Of a stretch of 37,463 bases of DNA, positions 1 to 7,323 are shown piece by piece. Position 1 is the first letter of the stretch; every line of letters begins with the position of its first letter. The stretch comes from Gammaproteobacteria bacterium. Its GTDB lineage: Bacteria; Pseudomonadota; Gammaproteobacteria; JASBUN01. A program made the translations under genes and the position numbers. The stretch spans positions 1 to 37,463 of the forward strand of contig JASBUN010000007.1 of NCBI GenBank assembly GCA_030147845.1, given 5' to 3'. The notes under the pieces are model-generated. The model worked only from the letters and a program-made list of their open reading frames with translations, was not told where the DNA came from and did not search any database.

Positions 1-156
1 CATCGCCGCGTCCACGCCCTTGGCCGAGAACGCCGAGGCCGGCCACGCCGCCGCCAGCACCGTCTGCGGGCTCAGCAGGCCCGCACCGACCGCCACGCCC
101 GCTACGCTCGCCGCCAGCGTACCTTTCAACAAACTTCTACGCTTGATATCAGTCAC
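1..156 (-). CDS. soxY: SoxY, thiosulfate-oxidation sulfur carrier (N-terminal part only)
   Basis: SoxY carries thiosulfate and its oxidation intermediates on a C-terminal cysteine of the periplasmic SoxYZ complex. Only the N-terminus is inside the window; the gene runs off the left edge, so the GGCGG(A)-type C-terminal motif cannot be checked. The visible part has a twin-arginine export signal (KRRSLLKG), a hydrophobic stretch, an AlaAla cleavage region and the early mature motif AAWPASAFSAK, which is typical of SoxY. I chose a GTG start at 156 because GGAG lies 9 nt upstream; an in-frame ATG at 171 has no Shine-Dalgarno and is the alternative. It lies just downstream of soxX in the same direction, the usual soxXY order. 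The rest of the sox operon (ZAB) is expected beyond the edge. Confidence 0.85.
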   Translation of the reverse strand, partial: MTDIKRRSLLKGTLAASVAGVAVGAGLLSPQTVLAAAWPASAFSAKGVDAAM

Positions 157-192
157 GTCTGTAATCTCCATACGTTTATTTTTGAGCGCCAC

Positions 193-573
193 TCAAAGCG
201 TCCACACGAAATCGACGACTTTCTCGATCTCATCCTTGCTGAGGATGTGATTGCGCCCAAAGGGCGGCATAGCAGTGTTCGGATTGTTCTTTGTGGCATC
301 CCAAATTTGCGCGAATAGCTTCGACTTATCCGGGAAGCGAGATTTCATGGCAACCAGCGGCGGCCCAATGTTGCCGGGCAGAGCGCCGCCGTCCATCTGA
401 TGACAGGCGAGACAGTTACCCTTTTTACGGTCGAAGGCGATTTTCTTGCCTTGCTCGATCGGTGACATACTTTTGTCTTCCGCTGCCGTCGACGTGGCAG
501 GCATCAGGGCCATGCTACCGAGCAGTACGAAGACGGAAGCGGCAGTGGAGACGATCGTTGCGGCTTTCCGCAT
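193..573 (-). CDS. soxX: SoxX, sulfur-oxidation c-type cytochrome subunit
   Basis: SoxX is the small haem subunit of SoxXA, which oxidatively couples thiosulfate to the SoxY cysteine in the periplasm. The 126-residue product has an N-terminal signal peptide ending near residue 31 (TSTAA), one haem-binding CLACH motif (C54, C57, H58) and a probable distal methionine ligand in NTAMPPFGRN (M102). Length and motif order fit single-haem SoxX. A strong ribosome site (GAGGAGG) sits just upstream of the ATG. soxY follows closely, so the two are probably co-transcribed. The gene has its own 247-bp upstream gap after bepA, which contains a candidate promoter and a palindrome. Confidence 0.93.
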   Translation of the reverse strand: MRKAATIVSTAASVFVLLGSMALMPATSTAAEDKSMSPIEQGKKIAFDRKKGNCLACHQMDGGALPGNIGPPLVAMKSRFPDKSKLFAQIWDATKNNPNTAMPPFGRNHILSKDEIEKVVDFVWTL

Positions 574-721
574 GGTTTCCTCCTCACAATGGAGTTATTT
601 GGATTCGTTGGTGCGTTGGAGAGAAGACCCAACCCACATCGGACCTTTAAGACTATAAAGTTGAAGCACCATCTAATTATTTTTCAACGCTGCTTTATCT
701 TTCAATATACAGCTTGGCATT

Positions 722-749
722 AGCATACCCAAACAAGCACAGATGGCAA
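722..749 (-). promoter_or_regulatory. candidate sigma-70 promoter for soxXY
   Basis: On the minus strand TTGCCA (749-744) and TATGCT (727-722) are separated by 16 nt, about 150 bp before the soxX start. The match is moderate (4 of 6 at the -10). No other clear promoter was seen in the 574-820 gap, which holds no gene. Confidence 0.35.
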
Positions 750-773
750 GAGGAAAATGGGCTGAAGCAATTG

Positions 774-795
774 AATGTTAGGTAATACTAATATT
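774..795. promoter_or_regulatory. operator-like palindrome upstream of soxX
   Basis: The arms AATGTTAG and CTAATATT are separated by 6 nt, with one mismatched pair (777/792). The core TTAG-N6-CTAA is the same core and spacing as the perfect palindrome in the RND promoter at 10,155-10,176. It lies between the bepA stop and the candidate sox promoter. It could be the binding site of a dimeric regulator; binding is inferred. Confidence 0.45.
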
Positions 796-820
796 CGATG
801 TGGTGAGAGAAACGCGCGCA

Positions 821-2293
821 CTACTGCTTTTTTTCTTTGCGGGCGATTTGTTTTATTTGCTGCAGCCGTGCTTCGATTTGCGACGACTGATAGAAATCCA
901 GGTGTTTGAGTTTCGATGCGCGGGTCAGTTGGTCGATGGCGGCGCCGACCTGGCCGTTGATGAAATAATACTCAGCCATATTTTGATAGCCGGTGGCGAG
1001 GTGTCCCGAGTTACCGGCGGCTTGAGCATATAGTTTGTACATTTCGGCGTCCGGTTGTGCATTCTGGATGTAATCGCGCAGCAGTTCGCGCGCTTGGTCG
1101 GCTTTGCCGGCGGCCAGCAGCGCTTGCCCGTAATAATAAGTAAGGGCGTGATTATTCGGATAATTCAGTAATGCCTTGCGGTAGATATCAAACGCTTTAC
1201 CGACCTGCCCGCTTTCGGCGTCGATACGGGCGAGAGCGACGATCAGGGCTATCCGCTCGGGATCCTTTTTCAGCAATGGTTCGATTTGAGATCGTGCTTG
1301 GTCGTACTTGCCGTTCGCCAACAGCGCAAGCGCATAGCCATAGTGCTCGCCCTCGGCGTTTTGGAAGCTGCCGCTTTTCAAATCGGCTGCGAACTGTTGT
1401 TCGGCGTCGGCTGAGTCCCTTGCCGCCAGCAGCCGCAAATGGGCTTTGGTCAAGAAATAATTCTCGCTTTCATGCACGGCCTTGTGTGGCAGTTGGGCGG
1501 CGCGATTGCGCGCTTCCGCGATACGCGAGACGGTCACCGGGTGAGTGCTGAGAAATTCCGGTAACTGGGTACCGTACAGGCGCGTCGATTTCTGCATGCG
1601 CTCGAAGAAGTCGGCCATCGCTTCCGGATTGAAACCGGCGCGCGCCAACGTTTGCATGCCGATGGCATCGGCTTCCTCCTCGTTCGCACGGGTAAAATTG
1701 ATCCCAAGTTGTGCGTTGCCGGCGATGCCGGCGGCAAGGGCAGCTTCTCCCATTTGACTGTTGCGTTGGCCGACCAGGATGGCCGCCAAGACCGCCACCA
1801 CCGTGGCCCAGTTATAGCGGCCCGCGGCCTGGTACATTCGTGCCATATGATGCTGCGTGACGTGCGCAATTTCATGCGCCATGACGCCCGCTAATTCGCT
1901 TTCGGTGTGCGTAGTTAGAATTAGCCCCGCGTCGACGCCGACGTAACCGCCCGGGGCCGCGAACGCGTTGATTTCGCTCGAGCCGACAATGAAAAAGGTA
2001 AACGGCTGATTGCCTTGATCACTATTAGAGGCGAGGCGATAGCCGAGTGAGTCGATGTACTCCTGCAGCAATGGGTCGTCGAGCACCAAGCCCTGCTGGC
2101 GCAGTCGACGCATAAGGCTAGCGCCTAACGCCTTTTCCTGACTCGGAGAAAGCGCGCTCCCGGACGGATCACCAATGTCGGGGAGTGCGACCGGATCGCC
2201 GTACATGGGCGCGCCGCCGATGACGGTCAAGAGGGCCAACAGGCCAATTGCAATACGTCGGAACAACACGGGCGAACCTGGCAGTAAAGACAT
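821..2293 (-). CDS. bepA: BepA-like periplasmic M48 metalloprotease/chaperone with TPR repeats
   Basis: BepA (YfgC) is a periplasmic zinc protease and chaperone that helps LptD and other outer-membrane proteins assemble or degrades them when they stall. The 490-residue product matches the family length (487 in E. coli). It has an N-terminal hydrophobic signal (about 11-27), an M48 catalytic domain with HEIAH at 140-144, the third zinc ligand region NEEEAD (204-209), and STHP with a histidine at 251 corresponding to the regulatory histidine of E. coli BepA. TPR repeats follow from about 280 to 480. The ATG has no obvious Shine-Dalgarno; an in-frame GTG at codon 9 preceded by CAGG is a possible alternative. 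A CACTATAGTG palindrome (2296-2305) lies just upstream. It is divergent from the rhodanese gene. Confidence 0.9.
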   Translation of the reverse strand: MSLLPGSPVLFRRIAIGLLALLTVIGGAPMYGDPVALPDIGDPSGSALSPSQEKALGASLMRRLRQQGLVLDDPLLQEYIDSLGYRLASNSDQGNQPFTFFIVGSSEINAFAAPGGYVGVDAGLILTTHTESELAGVMAHEIAHVTQHHMARMYQAAGRYNWATVVAVLAAILVGQRNSQMGEAALAAGIAGNAQLGINFTRANEEEADAIGMQTLARAGFNPEAMADFFERMQKSTRLYGTQLPEFLSTHPVTVSRIAEARNRAAQLPHKAVHESENYFLTKAHLRLLAARDSADAEQQFAADLKSGSFQNAEGEHYGYALALLANGKYDQARSQIEPLLKKDPERIALIVALARIDAESGQVGKAFDIYRKALLNYPNNHALTYYYGQALLAAGKADQARELLRDYIQNAQPDAEMYKLYAQAAGNSGHLATGYQNMAEYYFINGQVGAAIDQLTRASKLKHLDFYQSSQIEARLQQIKQIARKEKKQ

Positions 2294-2394
2294 CGCACTA
2301 TAGTGTAGTGGTATGGCGCTGAACTCAACTGGGCTTGCGTATTTTTACGCGGCATAAGTTAAGTCGGCGGTGGTTCTTTCGGCGACTGAGGTAT

Positions 2395-2414
2395 ATATAA
2401 TATTATGCTAATAT
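2395..2414 (+). promoter_or_regulatory. rhodanese-operon promoter with degenerate operator
   Basis: A perfect TATAAT (2396-2401) lies about 45 bp before the rhodanese ribosome site, with a weak -35 (TTCTTT, 2374-2379). Overlapping it, ATATAAT-N6-CTAATAT (2395-2414) resembles the palindrome found at the RND and sox promoters. The right half-site is identical and the left half matches 5 of 7. The position from -10 to about +1 would suit a repressor site. Confidence 0.4.
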
Positions 2415-2455
2415 ACGGACATATACTTTTTGGAAGCGATGCGTAGGAGCAAATC

Positions 2456-2785
2456 GTGATTTCAATCGAGGAAATCGACGCACTTACATTATCCGAGTGG
2501 CTGCGCAAAGACGCGCCCGTGCGGCTGTTGGACGTGCGCTCGGCGGCCGAATTCGCACACGGCATGATCCCCCGCGGCGAATCGTTACCGCTGCACTTGC
2601 TGCCACTGCGCGCCAATGACTTGAGGCAGGAAGCGCCACTGGTGGTCTATTGTCGCAGCGGCGCCCGATCGGCGCAGGCGTGCGCATTTCTGCGCCAGAA
2701 GGGCTGTAACAATATCTACAATTTACGTGGCGGAATTCTTGACTGGGCACGCCATGGCTTGCCGATCGTTACCGCCAGCGCCTGA
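2456..2785 (+). CDS. single-domain rhodanese (sulfurtransferase)
   Basis: This 109-residue protein has one rhodanese domain with the active-site loop CRSGAR (C66-R71), the LLDVRSAAEF motif near the start and the closing YNLRGGILDWARHGLP. Rhodanese accepts sulfane sulfur from a thiol persulfide or thiosulfate and passes it on. It has no signal peptide, so it is cytoplasmic. The start is GTG with TAGGAG 6 nt upstream. Followed by tusA and dsrE2, it corresponds to the rhd-tusA-dsrE2 cluster described in Allochromatium and other sulfur oxidisers, where the three proteins relay persulfide sulfur toward the Dsr or Hdr-like oxidation pathway. This assignment rests on both motif and neighbours. Confidence 0.93.
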   Translation: MISIEEIDALTLSEWLRKDAPVRLLDVRSAAEFAHGMIPRGESLPLHLLPLRANDLRQEAPLVVYCRSGARSAQACAFLRQKGCNNIYNLRGGILDWARHGLPIVTASA

Positions 2786-2843
2786 CGAATCCCGCCCGAC
2801 CACATTCCCGCGTTCAAATGATCTTATTTGGCTGTGCCGTCAC

Positions 2844-2872
2844 TTGCGTTTTTCAGACAGTTGTCATATAAG
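2844..2872 (+). promoter_or_regulatory. candidate promoter for tusA-dsrE2 with half-sites
   Basis: TTGCGT (2844-2849) and TATAAG (2867-2872) are separated by 17 nt in the 214-bp gap between the rhodanese gene and tusA. ATATAAG over the -10 and CTAATAT at 2887-2893 resemble the two halves of the palindrome seen at sox and RND, but here they are 14 nt apart instead of 6. An internal promoter would let tusA-dsrE2 be expressed separately from the rhodanese. Confidence 0.35.
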
Positions 2873-2894
2873 TGTAGCGCTGAATACTAATATC

Positions 2895-2951
2895 CTATGG
2901 GTGCATTCTGATCATCTGACGGTACGCGTATGCACTCGTGGATACCCATAG
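2895..2951. repeat. nested inverted repeat in the tusA leader
   Basis: CTATGGGT (2895-2902) is matched by ACCCATAG (2944-2951). Within it, GTGCAT (2901-2906) is matched by ATGCAC (2930-2935). The transcript could form a long stem with a bulge on its 3' side, ending about 48 nt before the tusA ATG. It may be a leader structure or a protein site; the function is unknown. Confidence 0.5.
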
Positions 2952-2999
2952 AGACAACCGTTGTCCTGAGTCCTAAGAGAGCTGAAGGGGTACTTCAAC

Positions 3000-3230
3000 A
3001 TGGCGAATTTTGATCAAGAACTGGATGCGTCGGGCCTAAATTGTCCGCTGCCTATTTTGCGTGCGAAAAAGTCGCTGTCGGGCATGGGTGCGGGTCAAGT
3101 GCTGCATATCATTGCGACTGACCCTGGTTCGGTAAAGGACTTCGAAGCCTTTTCCAAACAAACCGGAAATGAGCTGATGGAGTCGCGTGAAGAGGGCGGT
3201 AAATTCCATTTTATGATCAAAAAGAACTAA
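3000..3230 (+). CDS. tusA: TusA-family sulfur carrier
   Basis: TusA is a small cytoplasmic protein that holds sulfane sulfur on one cysteine and delivers it to partners. The 76-residue product has the diagnostic CPLP motif (C15-P18, in LNCPLPILRAKK) and the usual beta-alpha-beta-alpha-beta length. AAGGGG lies upstream of the ATG. In E. coli TusA serves tRNA thiolation. Next to a rhodanese and dsrE2 in a sox-bearing genome it more likely feeds dissimilatory sulfur oxidation (inference from context). A hairpin separates it from dsrE2. Confidence 0.95.
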   Translation: MANFDQELDASGLNCPLPILRAKKSLSGMGAGQVLHIIATDPGSVKDFEAFSKQTGNELMESREEGGKFHFMIKKN

Positions 3231-3243
3231 TCCACCTTACGTC

Positions 3244-3265
3244 GGCCGCCACTACGTGTGCGGCC
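3244..3265 (+). other. intercistronic hairpin between tusA and dsrE2
   Basis: GGCCGC (3244-3249) pairs with GCGGCC (3260-3265), and inner CAC pairs with GTG with one bulged T. It lies in the 56-bp spacer and has no T-tract. It could stabilise the tusA end of the message or tune read-through into dsrE2. Confidence 0.45.
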
Positions 3266-3286
3266 AGCCGGTGAGGGAGCCTGATC

Positions 3287-3769
3287 ATGTCTGACGAAAA
3301 GAAACTAGCGATTATTGCTACCAAAGGTACGCTGGATTGGGCGTACCCACCGTTCATCCTTGCGTCTACCGCCGCCGCTCTAGGCTACGAAACGCAGATT
3401 TTCTTCACGTTCTACGGCCTCCAGCTTCTGCGCAAGAAACTGGCGCTGAAGGTGTCGCCACTGGGTAATCCCGGTATGCCGATGCCGCTGGGCATGGACA
3501 AATGGTTCCCGGTGTTGGGCACTGCGATTCCCGGTATGGAATCGATTATGACCATGATGATGAAATCGAAAATGAAGGCCAAAGGCGTGGCCAGCGTTGA
3601 TGAGTTGCGGAGTCTCTGCCTGGAAGCGGACGTGAAAATGATCGCATGTCAGATGACGGTTGATCTATTCGACATGAATCCTTCTTCGTTCATTGATGGA
3701 ATCGAGTATGGTGGCGCCGCTACGTTCTTTGAATTCGCCGGCGAGAGTGATGTCTGCTTGTATATCTGA
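3287..3769 (+). CDS. dsrE2: DsrE2-like sulfurtransferase (DsrE/DsrF/DrsH family)
   Basis: The 160-residue protein is of the DsrE2 type: the N-terminal strand KLAIIATKGTLDWAYPPF, a long Met/Lys-rich insertion (about 85-100), and the conserved cysteine in VKMIACQMT (C121) that receives persulfide sulfur. C111 and C157 are additional cysteines. No signal peptide is seen, and the hydrophobic segments are short. GAGGGAG provides the ribosome site. DsrE2 is fused or adjacent to TusA and rhodanese in many sulfur oxidisers and exchanges sulfur with them. It ends the operon, followed by a strong terminator. Confidence 0.92.
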   Translation: MSDEKKLAIIATKGTLDWAYPPFILASTAAALGYETQIFFTFYGLQLLRKKLALKVSPLGNPGMPMPLGMDKWFPVLGTAIPGMESIMTMMMKSKMKAKGVASVDELRSLCLEADVKMIACQMTVDLFDMNPSSFIDGIEYGGAATFFEFAGESDVCLYI

Positions 3770-3801
3770 TTAGTACAATACCGCTAGGTCTACGCAGTAA
3801 C

Positions 3802-3842
3802 ATCAAAACGCCCGCATAGTATAGCTATGCGGGCGTTTTGAT
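3802..3842. terminator. strong bidirectional intrinsic terminator
   Basis: A perfect 18-bp stem (3802-3819 with 3825-3842) closes a 5-nt TATAG loop. The GC-rich core CGCCCGCATAG is flanked by A and T runs on either side, so it can terminate both dsrE2 (plus) and the convergent fadL gene (minus). Confidence 0.9.
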
Positions 3843-3915
3843 TTTGCGCTGAAGCGCTGTTGGGTGCGCGTACGGTGCGATGCAACGACAGGTCGTCGCT
3901 CGCTGATTGATCAAA

Positions 3916-5289
3916 TCAGAAGAAACTCCATTGCGCTTGCGCGCTGACGATATCAACCGAGGCGTTGTACGTACCGACTAGATTGCCGCGCGTGAGGTCC
4001 TCGCTACCGACGCCGGTGTCGGTCTTGTTGATTTTCGGATTGTCGATGAACAGGTGAGCGTAGCCTACATCGAAGCGCAGGTTATCCGATTGTTTGTAGC
4101 CAAAACCGAATGCGAGCCAAGTGCGATTGCCGTCGGGAATTCTCGGGCTGCGGTGCTGCGCGTCCGGCACTGGCGTCTGATCATAAGCGACACCGGCGCG
4201 CCATACCCAACGACTATTCGGCGCGTATGAGGCGCCCACTGAATAGCGGTTAGTATCGCGCCAGTTGGTCGTAATGACCGAGTCCTGCGCAGACGAATTG
4301 AATTTTACCCGCAGCTCGTTCAGCACGCTCCAGCGCGTACGGGTGATGTCAGCCATGACGGCCCAGTGCGTGTTGATTTGATTGAACACGCTTAGCGATA
4401 GTGTGTCAGGCGTAGTCAGTCGAGCCGAGGCGCCCGTATTGGTCAAGCCCAACTTGGACGCCGTGCCCGCCGCGTACGGGTTCGCGGGCGTAGTGAAGCG
4501 TGCATCGCCTTTAAGCGTATATCGTATGCGCGAGCGATAGGCGAGGCCTATGCGCGTGCGCTCGGTGGCCTGATACATGACGCCGAGGTTGGCGCCGACA
4601 CCCCAGCCATCGCCGGTCACGCGCACGGTGCCATCGGCGGCTTGCGGCGCCAAATTGCTCGGACTGCCGCCGCCCAATACATACAGCGTCCCATAGTCGA
4701 TCGCATTGCTGAGGTCGGCCTTGGCATACTGAACGGCAATACCGGCGCCCACAGACCATTTGGAATTGACACGATAGGCCAGCGACGGGTTGATATTGAC
4801 GGTTTGCAGCGATGAGTCGATGGCGTAATAACGCCCCACCCACCCCGGGTTGTACTCGGTTTTCAGGCCGAACGGGGCGCTGACACCGATGCCGAATTTG
4901 AGTTTTTGATTGACCGCTACGACTTGGTAGAGATTGGGAACGGCGGCGGCAACGCCAGCGTCGCCGCCGTTATTGCTGCCTAACGAGGAGCCGCCCGCGA
5001 GTGAGGTTATGCTCGAGCCCTGATTCTGGAACTTCGCCGATGGCACGATGATGTGTGCGCCGACCAAGGTTTGCCGGCCGTGCAACCGGCTCATGCCGGC
5101 CGGATTAAAGAATACCGTGCTGGCGTCTTCGGCACTGGCCGCACCGCCGGCGAAGGCGTTGCCGAGGCCGGCTACGCTTTGCTCGATGATCGAGAAGCCG
5201 GAACCGTGGCTGGGCGGCGATACCAGTCCCAGTAGCATAGTCACGATAGCAAGGTCGCGCGGTCGGCAGTAAGTTGGAGTGTGGGGCAT
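3916..5289 (-). CDS. FadL/OmpP1-family outer-membrane channel (first copy)
   Basis: FadL-family proteins are 14-stranded outer-membrane barrels that admit hydrophobic molecules by lateral diffusion. From the chosen ATG at 5289, preceded by GGAGGAAG, the product is 457 residues. It has a signal peptide, then the N-terminal plug motif GSGFSIIEQSVAGLGNAFAG and the family NPAG box (VFFNPAGMSRL). It ends in a phenylalanine pair as barrel proteins usually do (AQAQWSFF). An in-frame ATG at 5346 is possible but has no ribosome site. It converges on dsrE2 and is divergent from a second FadL gene. The substrate is unknown; elemental or polymeric sulfur is possible given the neighbours, while fatty acids or aromatics are the textbook substrates. 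Confidence 0.88.
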   Translation of the reverse strand: MPHTPTYCRPRDLAIVTMLLGLVSPPSHGSGFSIIEQSVAGLGNAFAGGAASAEDASTVFFNPAGMSRLHGRQTLVGAHIIVPSAKFQNQGSSITSLAGGSSLGSNNGGDAGVAAAVPNLYQVVAVNQKLKFGIGVSAPFGLKTEYNPGWVGRYYAIDSSLQTVNINPSLAYRVNSKWSVGAGIAVQYAKADLSNAIDYGTLYVLGGGSPSNLAPQAADGTVRVTGDGWGVGANLGVMYQATERTRIGLAYRSRIRYTLKGDARFTTPANPYAAGTASKLGLTNTGASARLTTPDTLSLSVFNQINTHWAVMADITRTRWSVLNELRVKFNSSAQDSVITTNWRDTNRYSVGASYAPNSRWVWRAGVAYDQTPVPDAQHRSPRIPDGNRTWLAFGFGYKQSDNLRFDVGYAHLFIDNPKINKTDTGVGSEDLTRGNLVGTYNASVDIVSAQAQWSFF

Positions 5290-5635
5290 ACTTCCTCCAG
5301 ATTTGCAGTTATCCAAACGAATCAAATTCGGTGTCCGTACGTACACCTGCCTTTGATAGCGGTTCCGCGATCAATTTCATTAGCCGTCGGCAACACGCGT
5401 GGTCCTCCAGTTTGGCCGAAGCCAGCCATAAAGTACGCGCCCTGAGTCTCATATTCTGCATACCACCCTGGAATATAGCTGGATATGTTGTAGTGTGAAT
5501 ACACCGAAATTTATCCGCTCCCTTACTCTCCGCGCATCACTCAATTTTGGCTGATGAGCCGGCGTCTGAGCAGCGATGCGATAAGGTCGGGGTCAGCGCG
5601 CCGAATGCTTATTAGCAATAAACCATATAAACGTA

Positions 5636-5663
5636 TTGACATATTGCGGTTTGGCTGTAATCT
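5636..5663 (+). promoter_or_regulatory. candidate promoter for the second fadL gene
   Basis: A perfect TTGACA (5636-5641) is followed after 16 nt by TAATCT (5658-5663). The -10 is weak. It lies about 90 bp before the ATG in the 461-bp divergent gap (5290-5750), which holds no convincing gene. Confidence 0.4.
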
Positions 5664-5687
5664 TAAATTTAACCCCATAGAGGGTGT

Positions 5688-5714
5688 TGCAGCTATACAA
5701 CATAAAAAGCTGCA
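5688..5714. repeat. inverted repeat in the fadL leader
   Basis: TGCAGCT (5688-5694) and AGCTGCA (5708-5714) are separated by 13 nt, between the candidate promoter and the ribosome site. It may be an operator or a leader hairpin. Confidence 0.35.
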
Positions 5715-5750
5715 TTCTGCAATTTATCGCTAAGTCGGAGGAGTCCAACG

Positions 5751-7034
5751 ATGAAATCAACATGCAGGCGTACTTTGGTGGCGCTGGCAACGGCCGCGCT
5801 GTTTTCGCCGGTGGCATACGCTACCAACGGTTATTTCGCCCATGGCTATGGCACCAAGGATAAGGGCATGGCCGGCGCGGGCGTTGCATTACCGCAAGAC
5901 TCGATGTCGGCCGCAACCAATCCCGCCGGTGAAGTTTGGGTCGGCAGCCGGATGGATTTGGGCGCTTCCGTATTTAGCCCCAAGCGCGAGTACAGCGTCA
6001 GCGGGAATCCGGGCTCAGGGGCGACGTTCCCGCTGGGTCAGGGTACCGTCAAGAGCGATTCGAATTATTTCTTGATCCCACATTTTGCCCGCAATTGGAT
6101 GATCAACAGCGATAGCTCTTTCGCCGTGGCGGTGTATGGCAACGGCGGTATGAACACCGATTATTCGTCCAGCGCGCCCTGCTTGCAGCCGGGCAAAAGC
6201 GGCACCTTCTGCGCCGGTTCCACCGGTGTCGACTTGATGCAGTTATTCATCACGCCGACCTATTCGCGCAAAATCAACGCGACCTCATCCTGGGGTATTA
6301 GTGCGATCCTGGCCGCGCAGCGCTTCAAGGCCAAGGGCCTTTCCAGTTTCGCCAACTTCTCGTCCGATTCCGGCAATTTGTCCGATCGCGGCTACGACAC
6401 CTCATACGGCGGCGGTGTGCGCATCGGTTGGCAGGGTGAGGTCACGCCCGGTCTGACTTTGGGCGCGTCGTACACCACCAAGATTCGCATGAGTAAATTC
6501 GATAAATACAAAGGCCTGTTTGCCGAGCAAGGTCGGTTCGATATCCCCGCCAACGCCACTATCGGCTTAGCGTGGACGGTAACGCCGACTTCGGTGCTGG
6601 CGTTTGATATTCAGAAAATTTGGTATAGCGATGTGCCGTCGATCGGCAACGACGCCAGTAATCTGGGCGCCGGCAACCTGGGCACAGATAACGGCGCTGG
6701 ATTTGGTTGGCGCGATATGACCATCTACAAGCTCGGCTACCAATTCCAAACCAGTTCGGATTGGACTTGGCGCGTGGGTGTGAGCCATGGCCGTCAGCCG
6801 ATCCCGCAGAGTCAGGTGCTGTTGAATATCCTCGCCCCAGGCGTGGTCGAGACGCACATCACTGGTGGCTTTACCTGGAAGTACAAGCGCAATCATGAGT
6901 TCAATCTGTCCGCTATGTACGCGCCGAGCAAGACCGTTTCCGGCGTAAACCCGATGTCGGGCAATCCGCCGCAGTCGGTTGAAATCAAGATGCATCAGTA
7001 CGAGGTGGAAGCGAGCTGGGGTTGGCGCTTCTGA
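5751..7034 (+). CDS. FadL/OmpP1-family outer-membrane channel (second copy)
   Basis: This is a 427-residue outer-membrane transporter of the FadL/TodX/OmpP1 group. It has a signal peptide cleaved near AYA-TNG, then GYFAHGYGTKDKGMAGAGVA and a TNPAG motif, characteristic of the hydrophobic-substrate channels. It ends in WGWRF with a C-terminal aromatic, as expected for BAM-dependent insertion. GGAGGAG precedes the ATG. It is only distantly similar to the neighbouring FadL copy, so the pair is not a recent duplication. A good intrinsic terminator follows. Substrate not determinable from sequence. Confidence 0.88.
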   Translation: MKSTCRRTLVALATAALFSPVAYATNGYFAHGYGTKDKGMAGAGVALPQDSMSAATNPAGEVWVGSRMDLGASVFSPKREYSVSGNPGSGATFPLGQGTVKSDSNYFLIPHFARNWMINSDSSFAVAVYGNGGMNTDYSSSAPCLQPGKSGTFCAGSTGVDLMQLFITPTYSRKINATSSWGISAILAAQRFKAKGLSSFANFSSDSGNLSDRGYDTSYGGGVRIGWQGEVTPGLTLGASYTTKIRMSKFDKYKGLFAEQGRFDIPANATIGLAWTVTPTSVLAFDIQKIWYSDVPSIGNDASNLGAGNLGTDNGAGFGWRDMTIYKLGYQFQTSSDWTWRVGVSHGRQPIPQSQVLLNILAPGVVETHITGGFTWKYKRNHEFNLSAMYAPSKTVSGVNPMSGNPPQSVEIKMHQYEVEASWGWRF

Positions 7035-7081
7035 TCATTGGTCAATTAACGTAGCGGGATCACACAAAAGGACTGCTGCCG

Positions 7082-7115
7082 AAAAGGGCCATGGGTAATT
7101 CCATGGCCCTTTTTT
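7082..7115 (+). terminator. intrinsic terminator of the second fadL gene
   Basis: AAAAGGGCCATGG (7082-7094) pairs with CCATGGCCCTTTT (7101-7113) around a GTAATT loop, followed by a run of T to 7115. Confidence 0.9.
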
Positions 7116-7145
7116 GTTTAGCGTACCGCGCCACGACTACGCGCC

Positions 7146-7291
7146 TAGCAGGTTGTTGAAAAACCCTCGGGCGGCGCCATGCGGCGTTGGAAAACGGCTC
7201 AAAATGCTCATTTACTGGCGTGTAAACTGCGCTTTCTCGCCGTTTTCCGCCTTGTCTGGCATCCACCGGAGACTTTTTCAACAACCTGCTA
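7146..7291. mobile_element. 146-bp MITE-like palindromic element
   Basis: Perfect 18-bp terminal inverted repeats, TAGCAGGTTGTTGAAAAA (7146-7163) and its complement (7274-7291), enclose a non-coding core with a second inverted repeat, GGAAAACGGC (7189-7198) with GCCGTTTTCC (7239-7248). There is no transposase. The outermost TA on both sides could be the target duplication of a TA-targeting (IS630/Tc1-like) transposase, but this is inference. It sits between the fadL terminator and the promoter side of the next gene and may affect that gene's transcription. Confidence 0.75.
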
Positions 7292-7323
7292 AATAACAAT
7301 CGTATCGACTCGGAGGAGCACAC

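Noticed and set aside
5322..5504. 60-codon minus-strand frame upstream of the first fadL gene
   Set aside because: No good ribosome site, no family resemblance and overlap with the likely fadL leader. A leader peptide cannot be excluded, but there is no support.
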